The notes beneath the pieces were generated by a model. That model did no database searches and was not told the DNA's origin. It saw nothing but the letters and a program-made list of their open reading frames with translations. This document shows, one piece after another, positions 1 through 9,283 of a stretch of 64,000 bases of DNA. The translations under genes were made by a program, and so were the position numbers. Positions within the stretch are counted from its first letter, which is position 1, and every line of letters begins with the position of its first letter. Origin of the DNA: Hoeflea sp. Its GTDB lineage: Bacteria > Pseudomonadota > Alphaproteobacteria > Rhizobiales > Rhizobiaceae. The stretch covers positions 62,001-126,000 of the forward strand of contig JAHRFE010000029.1 of the NCBI GenBank assembly GCA_019084245.1. Reading direction: 5' to 3'.

Positions 1-440
1 CCCTGGACGATGCCCTGCGTGCCGATATAGATCCAGGATCCTGCGGTCATCTGGCCGTACATGGCAAGCCCGCGCTTGTCCAATTCGTTGAAATGATCCC
101 AGTTGGCCCAGTGCGGCACCAGGTTCGAATTGGCGATCAGCACGCGCGGCGCATCAACATGGGTGCGGACCACGGCGACCGGCTTGCCGGACTGCACCAC
201 CAGCGTCTCGTCATCGTTCAGGCTCTTGAGGCTTGCGATGATCTGGTCGAAATCCTTCCAGGTGCGCGCGGCGCGGCCGATGCCGCCATAGACCACCAGC
301 TCATGCGGGTTCTCGGCCACGTCGGGGTGCAGATTGTTCATCAGCATGCGCATCGGCGCCTCGGTCAGCCAGCTCTTGGCGGTGATCTCGGTTCCGGTCG
401 GCGGATAGACATCCCGCTGATTGTGTCTCGGATTGGTCAT
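1..440 (-). CDS. hutU: Urocanate hydratase, N-terminal part (runs off the window)
   Basis: Urocanase, the second enzyme of histidine degradation, hydrates urocanate to 4-imidazolone-5-propionate in the cytoplasm using tightly bound NAD. Only the first 146 residues are present; the gene continues beyond base 1. The translation starts [16 protein letters not shown] and contains the family segments [15 protein letters not shown] (about residues 49-63), [15 protein letters not shown] and [17 protein letters not shown], all typical of bacterial urocanases. The ATG overlaps the hutG stop in an ATGA, so it is the distal part of the leftward operon hutI-hutH-hutG-hutU. No frameshift is seen in the visible part. 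The identification is firm. Confidence 0.95.
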   Translation of the reverse strand, partial: MTNPRHNQRDVYPPTGTEITAKSWLTEAPMRMLMNNLHPDVAENPHELVVYGGIGRAARTWKDFDQIIASLKSLNDDETLVVQSGKPVAVVRTHVDAPRVLIANSNLVPHWANWDHFNELDKRGLAMYGQMTAGSWIYIGTQGIVQ

Positions 441-1237
441 GAGCGGTCTCCCAGGGAAGGTGCGATATCGACAAGCGAGGTGAGAATTGTCTTGAGGTGG
501 ACGCGCAGCCGCTCGGCCTTCTCCGAATCGTAGTCGAACGGCAGGCTTTCGGAGGCGAGATGCGTGCTTTGCGCCAGCTCCATCTGGATGGCGTGGATGT
601 TGCCGGCGGGACGGCCGTAATGGCGGGTGGTCCAGCCGCCCTTGAAGCGGCCGTTGAGAATGCTCGAATAGCCCTCCGCACCGGCGCAGATGCCGGCCAC
701 GACGGCTTCGATCACGGGGGCGCAAGTCGCGCCATTGTTGGTGCCGATGTTGAAATCGGGCAAAGTCCCCTCGAACAGGAACGGGATGTGCGAGCGGATC
801 GAGTGGCAGTCATAGAGGATCGCCACACCGTGGATTTTCCGCACGCGGGCGAGTTCGGCCTCAAGCGCCGCATGATAGGGCGCATGCCAGGCGAGCCGGC
901 GCGCCTCGATCTCGGCGGCGTCGGGTGCATCGAGCCACAGCGGTTCACCATCGAAATCCGTCATCGGCACGAGGCCGGTGGTGTTCTGACCCGGGTAAAG
1001 GCTCGCGCCGGAAGGATCGCGGTTGGCGTCGATGACGTAGCGGTGGAAATTGGCCCGCACCGTGGTGACGCCGTCGATGAGGCCGTCATAGAGCCGGTCG
1101 ATGTGCCAGTCGGTGTCACCGAGCGTCTGGCCGAGTGGAGTGAGTCGCGCAAAGATGTCTTCCGGCACGAAGGTACCAGTGTGCGGCAGGCCGAGAACCA
1201 GAGGGCTCTCACCACGCCTGACCTCGACCGGAGTCAT
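437..1237 (-). CDS. hutG: N-formylglutamate deformylase (amidohydrolase)
   Basis: HutG hydrolyses N-formyl-L-glutamate to glutamate and formate, the last step of the five-step histidine pathway that goes through HutF. The 266-residue protein begins [22 protein letters not shown] and carries the N-formylglutamate amidohydrolase signatures: LPHTG near the N-terminus, [25 protein letters not shown] and [16 protein letters not shown], which supply the metal-binding His/Asp residues. A start 12 codons upstream is open but lies inside hutH; the ATG at 1237 overlaps the hutH stop in an ATGA and is preferred. It is translationally coupled on both sides. The co-occurrence with hutF fixes which of the two HutG types this is: a deformylase, not a formimidoylglutamase. 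Confidence 0.93.
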   Translation of the reverse strand: MTPVEVRRGESPLVLGLPHTGTFVPEDIFARLTPLGQTLGDTDWHIDRLYDGLIDGVTTVRANFHRYVIDANRDPSGASLYPGQNTTGLVPMTDFDGEPLWLDAPDAAEIEARRLAWHAPYHAALEAELARVRKIHGVAILYDCHSIRSHIPFLFEGTLPDFNIGTNNGATCAPVIEAVVAGICAGAEGYSSILNGRFKGGWTTRHYGRPAGNIHAIQMELAQSTHLASESLPFDYDSEKAERLRVHLKTILTSLVDIAPSLGDRS

Positions 1238-2775
1238 GCCGCCTCTCCTGCAAGCAGGCTTGCGACATCGCATTCGCCCTGCACCCTTCCCTCGGCCACC
1301 AGTGCCGCGGCACGGGCAATGTCGCCCGCCATGAAGCGGTCATCGGTGAGCGTGGCAATCTCCGAGCGTATCAGGCAGATCGCGCCCTTGAGCACCGGGC
1401 TGGTGACGAGAGGCGCGCGGAACTCAACGCCCTGCGCCGCGCACATCAGCTCGACGCCGATGATGACGTTCAAATTGTCATTCATCCGCTTCAGGCGCCG
1501 CGCGCCATGGGCGGCCATGGAGACATGGTCTTCCTGGTTGGCCGAGGTGGGGGTGGAATCGGTCGAGCAGGGATTGGCCAGATGCTTGTTCTCGCTCATC
1601 AAAGCTGCGGTGGTGACTTCGGCGATCATCAGGCCGGAATTCAGGCCCGGCGCGGGCGTGAGGAACGGCGGAAGGTCGAAGGAAAGGCTCGGGTCAACCA
1701 TCAGCGCCACGCGGCGCTGGGAGATCGCGCCGATTTCGGCAATCGCAAGCGCGATCTGGTCAGCGGCAAAGGCCACGGGTTCCGCGTGAAAATTGCCGCC
1801 CGAGACGATCTTGCCTTCCTTGACCAGCACCAGCGGATTGTCGGAGACGGCATTGGCCTCGATTTCGAGCGTCCGGCCGGAAAACCTCAAAAGGTCGAGC
1901 GCCGCGCCCGCCACCTGCGGCTGGCAGCGGATGCAATAGGGATCCTGGACGCGGGCATCGCCCTCGCGGTGGCTTTCGCGGATCACCGAGCCCGCCATCA
2001 CCGCGCGCATGGCGCGGGCGACGTCGATCTGGCCGCGGTGGCCGCGAAAGGCGTGGATGCCTTCCTCGAGCGGCGCGGTCGAGCCCATGATCGCATCGGT
2101 CGACAGGCACGACGAGACGATGCTGGCCTCGAGATTGCGGATGGCGGAGAAATAGCCGGTGAGCGCGCAGGCGGTTGAAAATTGCGTGCCGTTGATCAGG
2201 CCGAGACCTTCCTTGGGCGCAAGCACCGCAGGCTCGACGCCGGCGGCTGCCAGCGCCTCGGCGGCCGGCATGCGCTCGCCGTTGAATATCGCTTCGCCCT
2301 CACCAATCATGGCGGCGGCCATGTGCGCGAGCGGCGCGAGATCGCCCGAGGCGCCAACCGAGCCCTGGCTGGGGATCACCGGTGTCACGCCCTTGGCCAG
2401 CATGTTCTGGATCACCGACAGCGTCTTCCAGGTGATGCCCGAGGCGCCGCGGCCGGCGGACAGCAGCTTGAGCGCCATCATCAGCCGTGTGGTGGCGACA
2501 TCGAGCGGCTCACCCACGCCGCAGCAATGGGACAGGATCAGGTTGCGCTGCAATTGCGCGGTGTCGCCGGGCTTGATGCGGACGCTGGCGAGCTTGCCGA
2601 AGCCGGTGTTGACGCCATAGACCGCCTCGTCGCCGGCGGCGGCCTGGCGCACCAGCTCGGCTGCGGCCTCGATTCCCGGGAGGGCGCTGTCATCGAGAAC
2701 GACCGCCGCGCCGGTGCGCCAGATCTCCTCAAGTTGGCCAAGTGTCGCCTGGCCGGGTACGAGCGTCAGCGTCAC
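1234..2775 (-). CDS. hutH: Histidine ammonia-lyase (histidase)
   Basis: Deaminates L-histidine to urocanate and ammonia, the first step of histidine catabolism. The 513-residue protein has the Ala-Ser-Gly triad at residues 142-144 ([14 protein letters not shown]) that cyclises to the MIO electrophile, and the active-site Tyr in YGVNTGFGK at residue 53; both positions equal those of the well studied Pseudomonas histidase. [12 protein letters not shown] and the [13 protein letters not shown] segment are also family-specific. I chose the GTG at 2775, which overlaps the hutI stop in a GTGA; an upstream ATG would add 86 residues of low-quality sequence overlapping hutI. It is the second gene of the operon after hutI. 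Confidence 0.95.
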   Translation of the reverse strand: MTLTLVPGQATLGQLEEIWRTGAAVVLDDSALPGIEAAAELVRQAAAGDEAVYGVNTGFGKLASVRIKPGDTAQLQRNLILSHCCGVGEPLDVATTRLMMALKLLSAGRGASGITWKTLSVIQNMLAKGVTPVIPSQGSVGASGDLAPLAHMAAAMIGEGEAIFNGERMPAAEALAAAGVEPAVLAPKEGLGLINGTQFSTACALTGYFSAIRNLEASIVSSCLSTDAIMGSTAPLEEGIHAFRGHRGQIDVARAMRAVMAGSVIRESHREGDARVQDPYCIRCQPQVAGAALDLLRFSGRTLEIEANAVSDNPLVLVKEGKIVSGGNFHAEPVAFAADQIALAIAEIGAISQRRVALMVDPSLSFDLPPFLTPAPGLNSGLMIAEVTTAALMSENKHLANPCSTDSTPTSANQEDHVSMAAHGARRLKRMNDNLNVIIGVELMCAAQGVEFRAPLVTSPVLKGAICLIRSEIATLTDDRFMAGDIARAAALVAEGRVQGECDVASLLAGEAA

Positions 2776-3965
2776 AGGTCGCCTCCAAAAATCCGCTTCC
2801 AGAGCGGGTTGAATCCAATGCGGTAGGCCAGTTCGGCCGGATGTTCGATGTCCCAGATCGCAAGATCGGCGCGCAGGCCCGGCTTGATCATGCCGGCGTC
2901 GTCCATTCCGAGAGCGCGGGCAGCATTGCGCGTCACGCCGGCCAGCGCCTCTTCCGGCGTCATGCGGAACAGGGTGCAGGCCATGTTCATGGACAGCAGC
3001 AGTGACGACATCGGCGAGGAGCCGGGATTGCAATCGGTGGCCACCGCCATCGGAACGCCATGGGCCCGGAACGCCGCAATCGGCGGGGCAACGGCCTCGC
3101 GCAGGGTGTAGAAGGCGCCGGGCAGGATCACGGCGATGGTTCCCGCCCTGGCCATGGCCTCGGCGTCCCCATCATTGGCGTATTCGAGATGATCGGCGGA
3201 CAATGCGCCATATCGTGCCGCGAGCCTGGCGCCGCCGAGATTGGACAATTGCTCGGCGTGCAGCTTCACCGGAATGCCGAGAGCTTTGGCGCGGTCGAAA
3301 ACGCGGGCGATCTGGGCGGGCGAGAAGGCTATGCCTTCGCAGAACCCGTCCACCGCATCGACCAGACCTTCCGCATGGGCGGCTTCCAGCCCCGGGATGC
3401 AGACCTCGTCGATATAGGCGTCGGCGCGGCCATTGTATTCGGGTGGCGTTGCATGGGCGCCGAGATAGCTGGTCCTGACCCGGACCGGCCTCCGGCTGGC
3501 GACTGACCGTGCCACGCGCAGCATCCTGAGCTCGGTGTCGATGTCGAGGCCGTAACCCGACTTGATCTCGATGGTGGCGACACCCTCGGCGATCGTGGCG
3601 TCGACCCGGGCGAGCGCCCCTTCGAGCAACTCAGCTTCCGAGGCGGCGCGCGTGGCGGACACCGTGGAGACGATGCCGCCGCCGGCGCGGGCGACCTCTT
3701 CGTAGGTGGCGCCTTCGAGCCGCATCTCGAATTCGCGGGCGCGGTTGCCGCCATGGACCACATGGGTGTGGCAATCGATGAGCGCGGGCGTGACCACGCG
3801 GCCTTCAAGATCCAGCGTCTCCTGATCGCGGAATTCGGCGGGCAGATCGCTCATGGGGCCGGCCCAGGAAATCAGGCCATCTGCCATTACAACGGCGCCC
3901 TGCTCCACCAGCCCGTAAGCCGGTGCGCCGTCCATCGTCGCCAGCGTTGCGTTGGTCAGAAGCAC
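2772..3965 (-). CDS. hutI: Imidazolonepropionase
   Basis: Hydrolyses 4-imidazolone-5-propionate to N-formimidoyl-L-glutamate. The 397-residue amidohydrolase has the metal-binding HTH in [16 protein letters not shown] (His66, His68), a second metal/substrate region KLHAEQLSN, and [11 protein letters not shown] containing the conserved Asp late in the chain. It is close to the usual family length of about 400. The GTG at 3965 is preceded by AAGGA seven bases upstream, and it is the first gene of the leftward hut operon with a leader of roughly 25 bases from the predicted promoter. Its start region is shared with the divergent hutF promoter. Confidence 0.95.
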   Translation of the reverse strand: MLLTNATLATMDGAPAYGLVEQGAVVMADGLISWAGPMSDLPAEFRDQETLDLEGRVVTPALIDCHTHVVHGGNRAREFEMRLEGATYEEVARAGGGIVSTVSATRAASEAELLEGALARVDATIAEGVATIEIKSGYGLDIDTELRMLRVARSVASRRPVRVRTSYLGAHATPPEYNGRADAYIDEVCIPGLEAAHAEGLVDAVDGFCEGIAFSPAQIARVFDRAKALGIPVKLHAEQLSNLGGARLAARYGALSADHLEYANDGDAEAMARAGTIAVILPGAFYTLREAVAPPIAAFRAHGVPMAVATDCNPGSSPMSSLLLSMNMACTLFRMTPEEALAGVTRNAARALGMDDAGMIKPGLRADLAIWDIEHPAELAYRIGFNPLWKRIFGGDL

Positions 3966-3975
3966 TTTTTCGTCC

Positions 3976-4004
3976 TTGTTATGTCGGCGTTATTTGACTA
4001 TAAG
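3976..4004 (+). promoter_or_regulatory. Predicted sigma-70 promoter of hutF-hutC
   Basis: TTGTTA at 3976-3981 and TATAAG at 3999-4004 are separated by 17 bases, matching the housekeeping consensus at 4 of 6 and 5 of 6 positions. The predicted transcript would begin about 25 bases before the hutF ATG, which has CAAGAGG as ribosome-binding site at 4024-4030. The -10 box touches the HutC-type palindrome, so repressor binding would block it. Read from sequence only. Confidence 0.6.
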
Positions 4005-4026
4005 TATATACATATTAATCTGTCAA
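3997..4026 (-). promoter_or_regulatory. Predicted sigma-70 promoter of hutI-hutH-hutG-hutU
   Basis: On the minus strand a perfect -35 box TTGACA (complement of 4021-4026) is followed after 18 bases by TATAGT (complement of 3997-4002), one mismatch from consensus. The GTATATAC palindrome lies in the spacer. This is the strongest promoter-like sequence in the locus and sits about 30 bases before the hutI GTG. Confidence 0.65.
4003..4012. promoter_or_regulatory. HutC-type operator palindrome
   Basis: AGTATATACA contains the perfect palindrome GTATATAC and matches the published HutC half-site pattern TGTA-N2-TACA at 7 of 8 positions. It overlaps the -10 box of the rightward promoter and the spacer of the leftward one, so a single HutC dimer could shut both hut operons. 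The hutC gene is present at 5398-6099, making autoregulation likely. The site is inferred from pattern and position. Confidence 0.65.
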
Positions 4027-4036
4027 GAGGCGCGAA

Positions 4037-5401
4037 ATGGCGATTGTGTGGGCGGAAAAGGCTCTGCTGGAGGATGGCTGGGCCGAAGATGTGACGATCA
4101 GCATCGCGGACGACGGCCGCATTGCCGCGATTGAAACCGGGCAACCGGCGGAAGGGCATCGCACCGGGATCCTCCTGCCCTCGCCGGTCAATTGCCACAG
4201 CCACGCCTTCCAGCGCGCCATGGCGGGATTGACCGAGAAGCGTGGGCCGGACGCATCGGATTCGTTCTGGACATGGCGGCAATTGATGTTCCGGTTTCTC
4301 GACCGGCTGACGCCCGACCATGTCGAGGCGATCGCCGCCTTCGTGCAGATGGAGATGCTGGAAGCAGGCTATTCCACCAATGTGGAATTCCATTATCTGC
4401 ACCATCAGCCAGGCGGCGTGCCTTACGACAACATCGCCGAGATGGCCGGGCGGATCGCCGCGGCCAGCACCCGATCCGGCATCGGCCTCACCCTGCTGCC
4501 GGTGCATTACCAGTATGGCGGTCTGGACAAGCGGCCGCTCGGCCCGGGGCAGATCCGCTTCGGCAATACACTCGACGAGTACGCGCGGCTGCACCAGTCC
4601 TCGGCGGAGATCATCGCGCGGCTGCCCGCCGATTGCGCGATCGGCGTGGCGCCGCACAGCCTGCGCGCGGTGGCGCCTCAGGATCTGGCGCATCACGCGA
4701 GCCTTGCCGGCGGCAATCCGCTGCACATGCATCTGGCCGAACAGATCGCCGAGGTCGAAGAGGTGCAGGCGACCCTCGGCAGGCGGCCGGTGGAATTCGT
4801 GCTCGACAACATGGAGCTCGACAACCGGCATTGCTTCATCCACTGCACCCAGATGCGGCCGCACGAGACTGAGGGGCTGGCCCGCAGCGGCGCCGTGGCC
4901 GGGCTCTGCCCGATTACCGAATCGAGCCTCGGCGACGGCATATTCGACGGCGTGCGCTGGCTTGAGAATGGCGGCTCCATCGCCATTGGCTCGGATTCCA
5001 ACATTCGCATATCGCTGAGCGAAGAACTGCGGACGCTGGATTATTCGCAGCGGCTGCGCGACCACTCGCGGGCGGCCCTGGCAAGTTCGGACAAATCCAC
5101 CGGCCGCCGGCTGTTCGACGCCATCAATGCCGGCGGCGCCTCGGTCTCGGCGCGCGATACCGGCGCAATAGCTGTGGGCAAGCTTGCCGACCTGATGGCG
5201 CTCGACGCGCAATCGGTGGATCTTGCCGGGCGCTCGGGCGACACTCTCCTCGATTGCTTCGTCTTTGCCGGCGACGACCGGATGGTCAGCGACGTCTGGT
5301 CGGCAGGCCGGCACATGGTGAGCCAGGGCCGGCACATCAGGCGGGAGGCCATTGTACAGAATTATGTCCGCACCATGAAAGATCTCAGGGAGGCAATTTG
5401 A
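4037..5401 (+). CDS. hutF: Formimidoylglutamate deiminase
   Basis: HutF converts N-formimidoyl-L-glutamate to N-formyl-L-glutamate and ammonia, feeding HutG; this defines the five-step histidine route. The 454-residue amidohydrolase has the zinc motif PVNCHSHAFQRAM near residue 55, the HutF-specific DSFWTWRQLMFRFLDRL, LHMHLAEQIAEVEE, a later His in FIHCTQMRP and the catalytic Asp in IAIGSDSNIRISL. The ATG at 4037 has a ribosome-binding site six bases upstream (CAAGAGG) and a short leader from the divergent hut promoter. The stop codon overlaps the TTG start of hutC, so the two genes are coupled. Confidence 0.95.
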   Translation: MAIVWAEKALLEDGWAEDVTISIADDGRIAAIETGQPAEGHRTGILLPSPVNCHSHAFQRAMAGLTEKRGPDASDSFWTWRQLMFRFLDRLTPDHVEAIAAFVQMEMLEAGYSTNVEFHYLHHQPGGVPYDNIAEMAGRIAAASTRSGIGLTLLPVHYQYGGLDKRPLGPGQIRFGNTLDEYARLHQSSAEIIARLPADCAIGVAPHSLRAVAPQDLAHHASLAGGNPLHMHLAEQIAEVEEVQATLGRRPVEFVLDNMELDNRHCFIHCTQMRPHETEGLARSGAVAGLCPITESSLGDGIFDGVRWLENGGSIAIGSDSNIRISLSEELRTLDYSQRLRDHSRAALASSDKSTGRRLFDAINAGGASVSARDTGAIAVGKLADLMALDAQSVDLAGRSGDTLLDCFVFAGDDRMVSDVWSAGRHMVSQGRHIRREAIVQNYVRTMKDLREAI

Positions 5402-6099
5402 GCGGAGGAGATTTCAACAGCTGGCAGTCGGTGCAGGCGGAGGTGCTGCGCCGGATCAATGCCCGCGAATGGAAACCGGGGGAGTTCATCCCCAACGAGG
5501 CGGAACTGGCGCTCAAGTTCAACTGCGCGCGCGCGACGGTCAACCGGGCGCTGAGGGCGCTGGCAGAGACCGGGCTGCTCGACCGCCGCCGCAAGGCCGG
5601 GACGCGGGTGGCGCTCAACCCGGTGCGCAAGGCGACGCTCGCCATTCCCGTCATCCGCTACGAGATCGAGGGCAAGGGCCAGAGCTACCGCCACACCGTG
5701 TTGTCGCGAAAGAGCGCCGTGCCCCCTTCCGGCATCCGCGCCCGCATGCGCACCGAGCCCGGCGTCAAGCTCACCCATCTCGTCACGCTGCATCTGGCGG
5801 ATGGCAAGCCCTATGTCTTCGGCGACCGCTGGATCAATCCGGAAGCAGTTCCCGGCATCGAGAGCGCCGATCTCACGGCCAAGAGCGCCAATGAGTGGCT
5901 TGTGGCCAACGTCCCGTTCGAGGGTGGCGACTTTTCGTTCTCGGCCATGACCGCGGGACCGAGGGAGGCCGAGATCCTTGCCTGCAAGGAAGGCGAAGGC
6001 CTCTTCGTCATCGACCGCAGCACCTGGAACTCGACGCATGTCATCACCTCGGTGCGGCTGACCTTTGCGCCGGGCTACAGGATGCACACGGAAATCTGA
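5398..6099 (+). CDS. hutC: GntR-family histidine utilisation repressor
   Basis: HutC represses hut genes and is normally released by urocanate. The 233-residue protein has an N-terminal winged helix-turn-helix (about residues 25-65, including NEAELALKFNCARATVNRAL and a basic wing DRRRKAGTRV) followed by a UTRA effector domain (about 85-230). The TTG start at 5398 overlaps the hutF stop (TTGA) and has AGGGAGG four bases upstream; a longer open frame upstream overlaps hutF entirely and does not look like protein. It is transcribed with hutF, so it should regulate itself through the palindrome at 4003-4012. The 3' end converges on the next operon with a 17-base gap. Confidence 0.92.
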   Translation: MSGGDFNSWQSVQAEVLRRINAREWKPGEFIPNEAELALKFNCARATVNRALRALAETGLLDRRRKAGTRVALNPVRKATLAIPVIRYEIEGKGQSYRHTVLSRKSAVPPSGIRARMRTEPGVKLTHLVTLHLADGKPYVFGDRWINPEAVPGIESADLTAKSANEWLVANVPFEGGDFSFSAMTAGPREAEILACKEGEGLFVIDRSTWNSTHVITSVRLTFAPGYRMHTEI

Positions 6100-6116
6100 G
6101 CCCCGAAGGGGACGTT

Positions 6117-6899
6117 CTACTTGCCCTTCCAGACCGGATCGCGCTTTTCGGCGAAGGCCTTGAAGCCCTCAAGATTGTCTTCCGATCCATAGAGCACGTC
6201 GACGGTGCGCAACTGCCGTTTCGTGACCTTGTTCATGGTGTCCTGGAACTTTTCGCCTTCGGCCTCGCGCACCACTTCCTTGATGGCGGCGAAGACGAGC
6301 GGCGGGCCGGAGGCCAAGAGCCGCGCCATGTCCCAGGCCTTGTCCATCAGTTCGTGGGCCTCGTGGATGTGGTTGACGAAGCCCCAGCGGTGGGCTTCTT
6401 CCGCATCGAGCCAGCGGCCGGTGAACAGCATCTCCATCGCGATGTGATAGGGAATGCGCTTGGGCAGCTTGATCGAGGCCGCGTCCGCCACCGTGCCGGA
6501 GCGGATCTCGGGCAGCGCGAAGGTGGCATGATCGGCCGCCAGGATGATGTCGCAGGAGAGCGCGATCTCGAGCCCCCCGCCGCAGCAGATGCCGTTCACC
6601 GCGCAGATCACCGGCTTGTTGAGATGCGGCAGTTCCTGCAGGCCGCCGAAACCGCCAACGCCATAATCGCCGTCGACCGCGTCGCCGTCGGCGGCGGCCT
6701 TCAGATCCCAGCCGGGGCAGAAGAATTTTTCGCCCGCCGCCGTCAGGATCGCCACCCGGAGGTCGGGATTGTCGCGGAAATCGCGGAACACCTCGCCCAG
6801 GATACGACTGGTCTTCAAATCGACTGCGTTGGCCTTTGGCCGGTCGAGCGTGACTTCGAGAACGTGTCCGACAATGCGGGTTCTGACGGGTCCGGTCAT
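6117..6899 (-). CDS. caiD: CaiD-like crotonobetainyl-CoA hydratase / enoyl-CoA hydratase
   Basis: Crotonase-fold protein of 260 residues, the size of E. coli CaiD (261). Family features are ICAVNGICCGGGLEIALSCD (oxyanion-hole glycines, about residues 97-116), FALPEIRSGTVADAASIKLPKRI and the C-terminal FAEKRDPVWKGK, which strongly resembles CaiD. CaiD hydrates crotonobetainyl-CoA to L-carnitinyl-CoA; that activity fits the carnitine dehydrogenase, acyl-CoA dehydrogenase and CoA ligase encoded upstream in the same operon. It is the last of eight leftward genes. A generic enoyl-CoA hydratase role cannot be excluded from sequence, but the operon makes the betaine-type substrate likely. Confidence 0.82.
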   Translation of the reverse strand: MTGPVRTRIVGHVLEVTLDRPKANAVDLKTSRILGEVFRDFRDNPDLRVAILTAAGEKFFCPGWDLKAAADGDAVDGDYGVGGFGGLQELPHLNKPVICAVNGICCGGGLEIALSCDIILAADHATFALPEIRSGTVADAASIKLPKRIPYHIAMEMLFTGRWLDAEEAHRWGFVNHIHEAHELMDKAWDMARLLASGPPLVFAAIKEVVREAEGEKFQDTMNKVTKRQLRTVDVLYGSEDNLEGFKAFAEKRDPVWKGK

Positions 6900-6915
6900 G
6901 GGTGGTATCCTTTTC

Positions 6916-8967
6916 TCATTCAGCGTCGGTGAGGCGGATCAGCGCGTCGACGGCGATGGCGTCGCCGGCGCGCGCGATCAGCGGATTGACTTCCAGCTCA
7001 ACCAGCCGGTCAGCCTGGGCGCTCGCATAGAGGCAAATGGACAGCACCGCGTCGCTAAGCGCCTCCCTGTCGGCTGCCGGCTTGCCGCGATAGCCCGCGA
7101 ACAGCGGCGCAATCCTGAGGCTGTCCAGCGCCAGCATGATCTCGGACCGGCTCGCCGGCAACAGCAGATGCGCGGTGTCACTGAGAATTTCGGTCAGCAC
7201 GCCGCCAGCGCCCAAGGTGAGCATGAAGGCGCCGGTCGGATCGCGGGTGATGCCGACAAGCACTTCGGCGAGGCCGCCGACGATCATCTCTTCCGCCAGG
7301 TAGCCGGTAGCGACGCCTAGCATCTTGCGGGCCTCGGCTTCGAGCTGCGCCGCATCGGCGATGTTGAGCGCGACAAGACCGGCCTCGCTCTTGTGGGCGA
7401 CGCCGGTGCCCTTGAGCGCCAGCGGATAGTTCATTGCGCGCACGCCGCGCAACAGGTCCTCGACCGAGGGCGCCGCCACCGACTGGGGAACGCCGAGCCC
7501 GAAGGCGGACAGGGCCTGCTTGGAGGCCGCTTCGCTCAGGATCGAGGCGGGTCCCGGCGCATCGCCCGCCAGCACGATCGGTTGCGGAACCAGGCTGTCG
7601 AGGCGCCCGGCGGCGATCGCGGCGGAAATCGCGGCGATGCCCTCGCTCATGCCATGCAGCACGGCGACGCCGCCCTCCATGAAGGCGCGCGTGAAATGGT
7701 CCGACATGTTTTCGGGCAGGCTCGCCAGCACCGCCGCGCGCGCGCCGGTTTCGGCCTTGGCGGCGAGGATCGCATCGACGGCGCACTGATAGCCCGAAGG
7801 ATCGCAGCGGTCGGCGCGCGGCATGTCGAGGACGAAGACCGAAAGATCGAAGCTGCCGGACATCACGGTCGCAAACACCCGGGTCATGCGCGGCGTGTCG
7901 CCCCAGATGAAGGTGTGGTAGTCGAGCGGATTGGCGATGGTGACAATGGGGCCGAGCTCGGCCTTCAGCGCCGCGCGCTGGCCGGGCTCGAACTCGGCAA
8001 AATCCAGAAGCGTGCCGCCGCTCAGATCCGCCATAAGGCTCGCCTCGCCGCCCGAGCAGCTGACCGAGCAGACCGCGTCGCCGGGCAGCGGGCCGATCAT
8101 GTGCAGCAGTTTGAGGGTTTCCAGGAACACCGCGATGGTCTCGACCTCGATGATGCCGAGGCGCATGAGCAGGGCGGAGCCCGCCGCCGCGCTGCCCGCG
8201 AGCGAGGCCGTGTGGGTCATGGTCGCCGCGCGTGCCTTGTCGGAGCGGCCGATCTTGATGGCGACGACGGGCTTGCCCTTGATCCGCGCCCTGGCGGCAA
8301 AGGCCTCGAGCGCGCGCAGGTCGCCAAAACCTTCGAGATAGAGGCCGATGGCAGTGACGCGGTCATCGTCAAGAAGCGCCTCGGCGATGGCGCTGGCGCC
8401 GGTCTGGGCCTGGTTGCCGGCGGCCACCACATAGGCGATCGGCAGGCCACGCGCCTGCATGGTCATGTTGATGGCGATGTTGGAGGACTGGGCGACAATC
8501 GCCACGCCGCTGTCGACCGGAACAGCGCCGTGCTGATCCGGCCAGAGCGTGACATTGTCGAGATAGTTCAGGAGCCCGTAGCAGTTGGGCCCGAGGATCG
8601 GCATGTCTCCGGCAGCCTCGATCAGGCGGGCCTGCAGCTCGGCGCCGCCGGCGGTTTCGGCTTCGCTTTCGAGAAAGCCCGAGGCAAAGCAGGTGGCCCC
8701 GCCTGCCCCCATGGCGCTCAGCTTTTCCACCACCTCGATGGTGGCGTCGCGGTTGACGCCGATGAAGCTCGCGTCGGGCGCCGACGGAAGATCGTCGATG
8801 GAGGCGAGGCACGGCACGCCCAGGATGTCGGCGCGCTTCGGGTTGACCGGCCAGATGTCGCCGTCAAATCCGGATTTCTTGAGCTGGGCCACGACATTGA
8901 CGGCCCAGCCGCCGCCGAACAGCGCGATGGATTTCGGCCGCAGCAGGCGGGAGAGATCGCGGGTCAT
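6916..8967 (-). CDS. Acyl-CoA synthetase, NDP-forming type
   Basis: A 683-residue single-chain member of the ADP/NDP-forming acyl-CoA synthetase family. Visible order: CoA-binding Rossmann domain (about 1-130; LLRPKSIALFGGGW), succinyl-CoA-ligase-like domain with the phosphorylated-His segment TMTHTASLAG (about 250), a third CoA-ligase domain, and a C-terminal ATP-grasp domain (about 470-680; YPLALKGTGVAHKSEAGLVALN). It would activate an acid to its CoA thioester, or run in reverse to form ATP. In this operon the likely substrate is gamma-butyrobetaine, crotonobetaine or carnitine, replacing the AMP-forming CaiC or the CoA-transferase CaiB, neither of which is in the window. The substrate is inference; the family assignment is firm. 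The ATG overlaps the upstream stop in an ATGA. Confidence 0.82.
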   Translation of the reverse strand: MTRDLSRLLRPKSIALFGGGWAVNVVAQLKKSGFDGDIWPVNPKRADILGVPCLASIDDLPSAPDASFIGVNRDATIEVVEKLSAMGAGGATCFASGFLESEAETAGGAELQARLIEAAGDMPILGPNCYGLLNYLDNVTLWPDQHGAVPVDSGVAIVAQSSNIAINMTMQARGLPIAYVVAAGNQAQTGASAIAEALLDDDRVTAIGLYLEGFGDLRALEAFAARARIKGKPVVAIKIGRSDKARAATMTHTASLAGSAAAGSALLMRLGIIEVETIAVFLETLKLLHMIGPLPGDAVCSVSCSGGEASLMADLSGGTLLDFAEFEPGQRAALKAELGPIVTIANPLDYHTFIWGDTPRMTRVFATVMSGSFDLSVFVLDMPRADRCDPSGYQCAVDAILAAKAETGARAAVLASLPENMSDHFTRAFMEGGVAVLHGMSEGIAAISAAIAAGRLDSLVPQPIVLAGDAPGPASILSEAASKQALSAFGLGVPQSVAAPSVEDLLRGVRAMNYPLALKGTGVAHKSEAGLVALNIADAAQLEAEARKMLGVATGYLAEEMIVGGLAEVLVGITRDPTGAFMLTLGAGGVLTEILSDTAHLLLPASRSEIMLALDSLRIAPLFAGYRGKPAADREALSDAVLSICLYASAQADRLVELEVNPLIARAGDAIAVDALIRLTDAE

Positions 8968-9251
8968 TCGTCGGCCTTCGCGCGCTCAAGATGGCCGAGA
9001 TCGCGATCCGGATCGACGCGGTCGCGCACCCTGCCCTTGAGCGCCTTGACGTCCGGAAAGCCGCCCTCGCGCGCGCGGTCCCAAATCAGCTCGCCGTCAA
9101 CCTCGATGGTGAACACGCCGCCAGTGCCGGGCACCAGCGTGACCGAGCCCAATTCCTCCGAGAAGGTCGAGAGCAGTTCCTGCGCCATCCAGCCGGCGCG
9201 CAGCATCCAGTTGCACTGGCGACAATAGGTTATCGTGACGGCCGGTTTCAT
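8964..9251 (-). CDS. SelT/SelW/SelH-like CxxC protein
   Basis: A small protein of 95 residues starting MKPAVTITYCRQCNWMLRA. The CxxC (residues 10-13) right after a first beta-strand, the downstream ELGSVTLVPGTGGVFTIEVDG and the ending with FPDVKALKGRVRDRVDP are the hallmarks of the selenoprotein W-like thioredoxin-fold family; here both positions are cysteine rather than selenocysteine. Members are thought to act in thiol redox chemistry but bacterial roles are not settled. The gene is tightly embedded between acyl-CoA dehydrogenase and acyl-CoA synthetase (ATGA overlap with the latter), so it is co-transcribed with carnitine catabolism. A longer open frame upstream overlaps the dehydrogenase and was not used. 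Confidence 0.8.
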   Translation of the reverse strand: MKPAVTITYCRQCNWMLRAGWMAQELLSTFSEELGSVTLVPGTGGVFTIEVDGELIWDRAREGGFPDVKALKGRVRDRVDPDRDLGHLERAKADE

Positions 9252-9283
9252 GCCTGTGGGCTCCAATGTTGCGCCAAGATCGA

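Noticed and set aside
497-1789. A 430-codon open frame antisense to hutG and hutH
   Set aside because: High-GC shadow frame. The minus-strand proteins are unmistakable Hut enzymes, and the antisense translation has no domain-like pattern.
3994-3999. TTGACT as the -35 box of hutF
   Set aside because: No acceptable -10 box occurs 16-18 bases downstream; the TTGTTA-N17-TATAAG pair fits better and leaves a sensible leader.
6101-6111. CCCCGAAGGGG between hutC and the CaiD-like gene as a terminator
   Set aside because: Only a 4-bp stem with a 3-base loop and no T-run; too weak to call.
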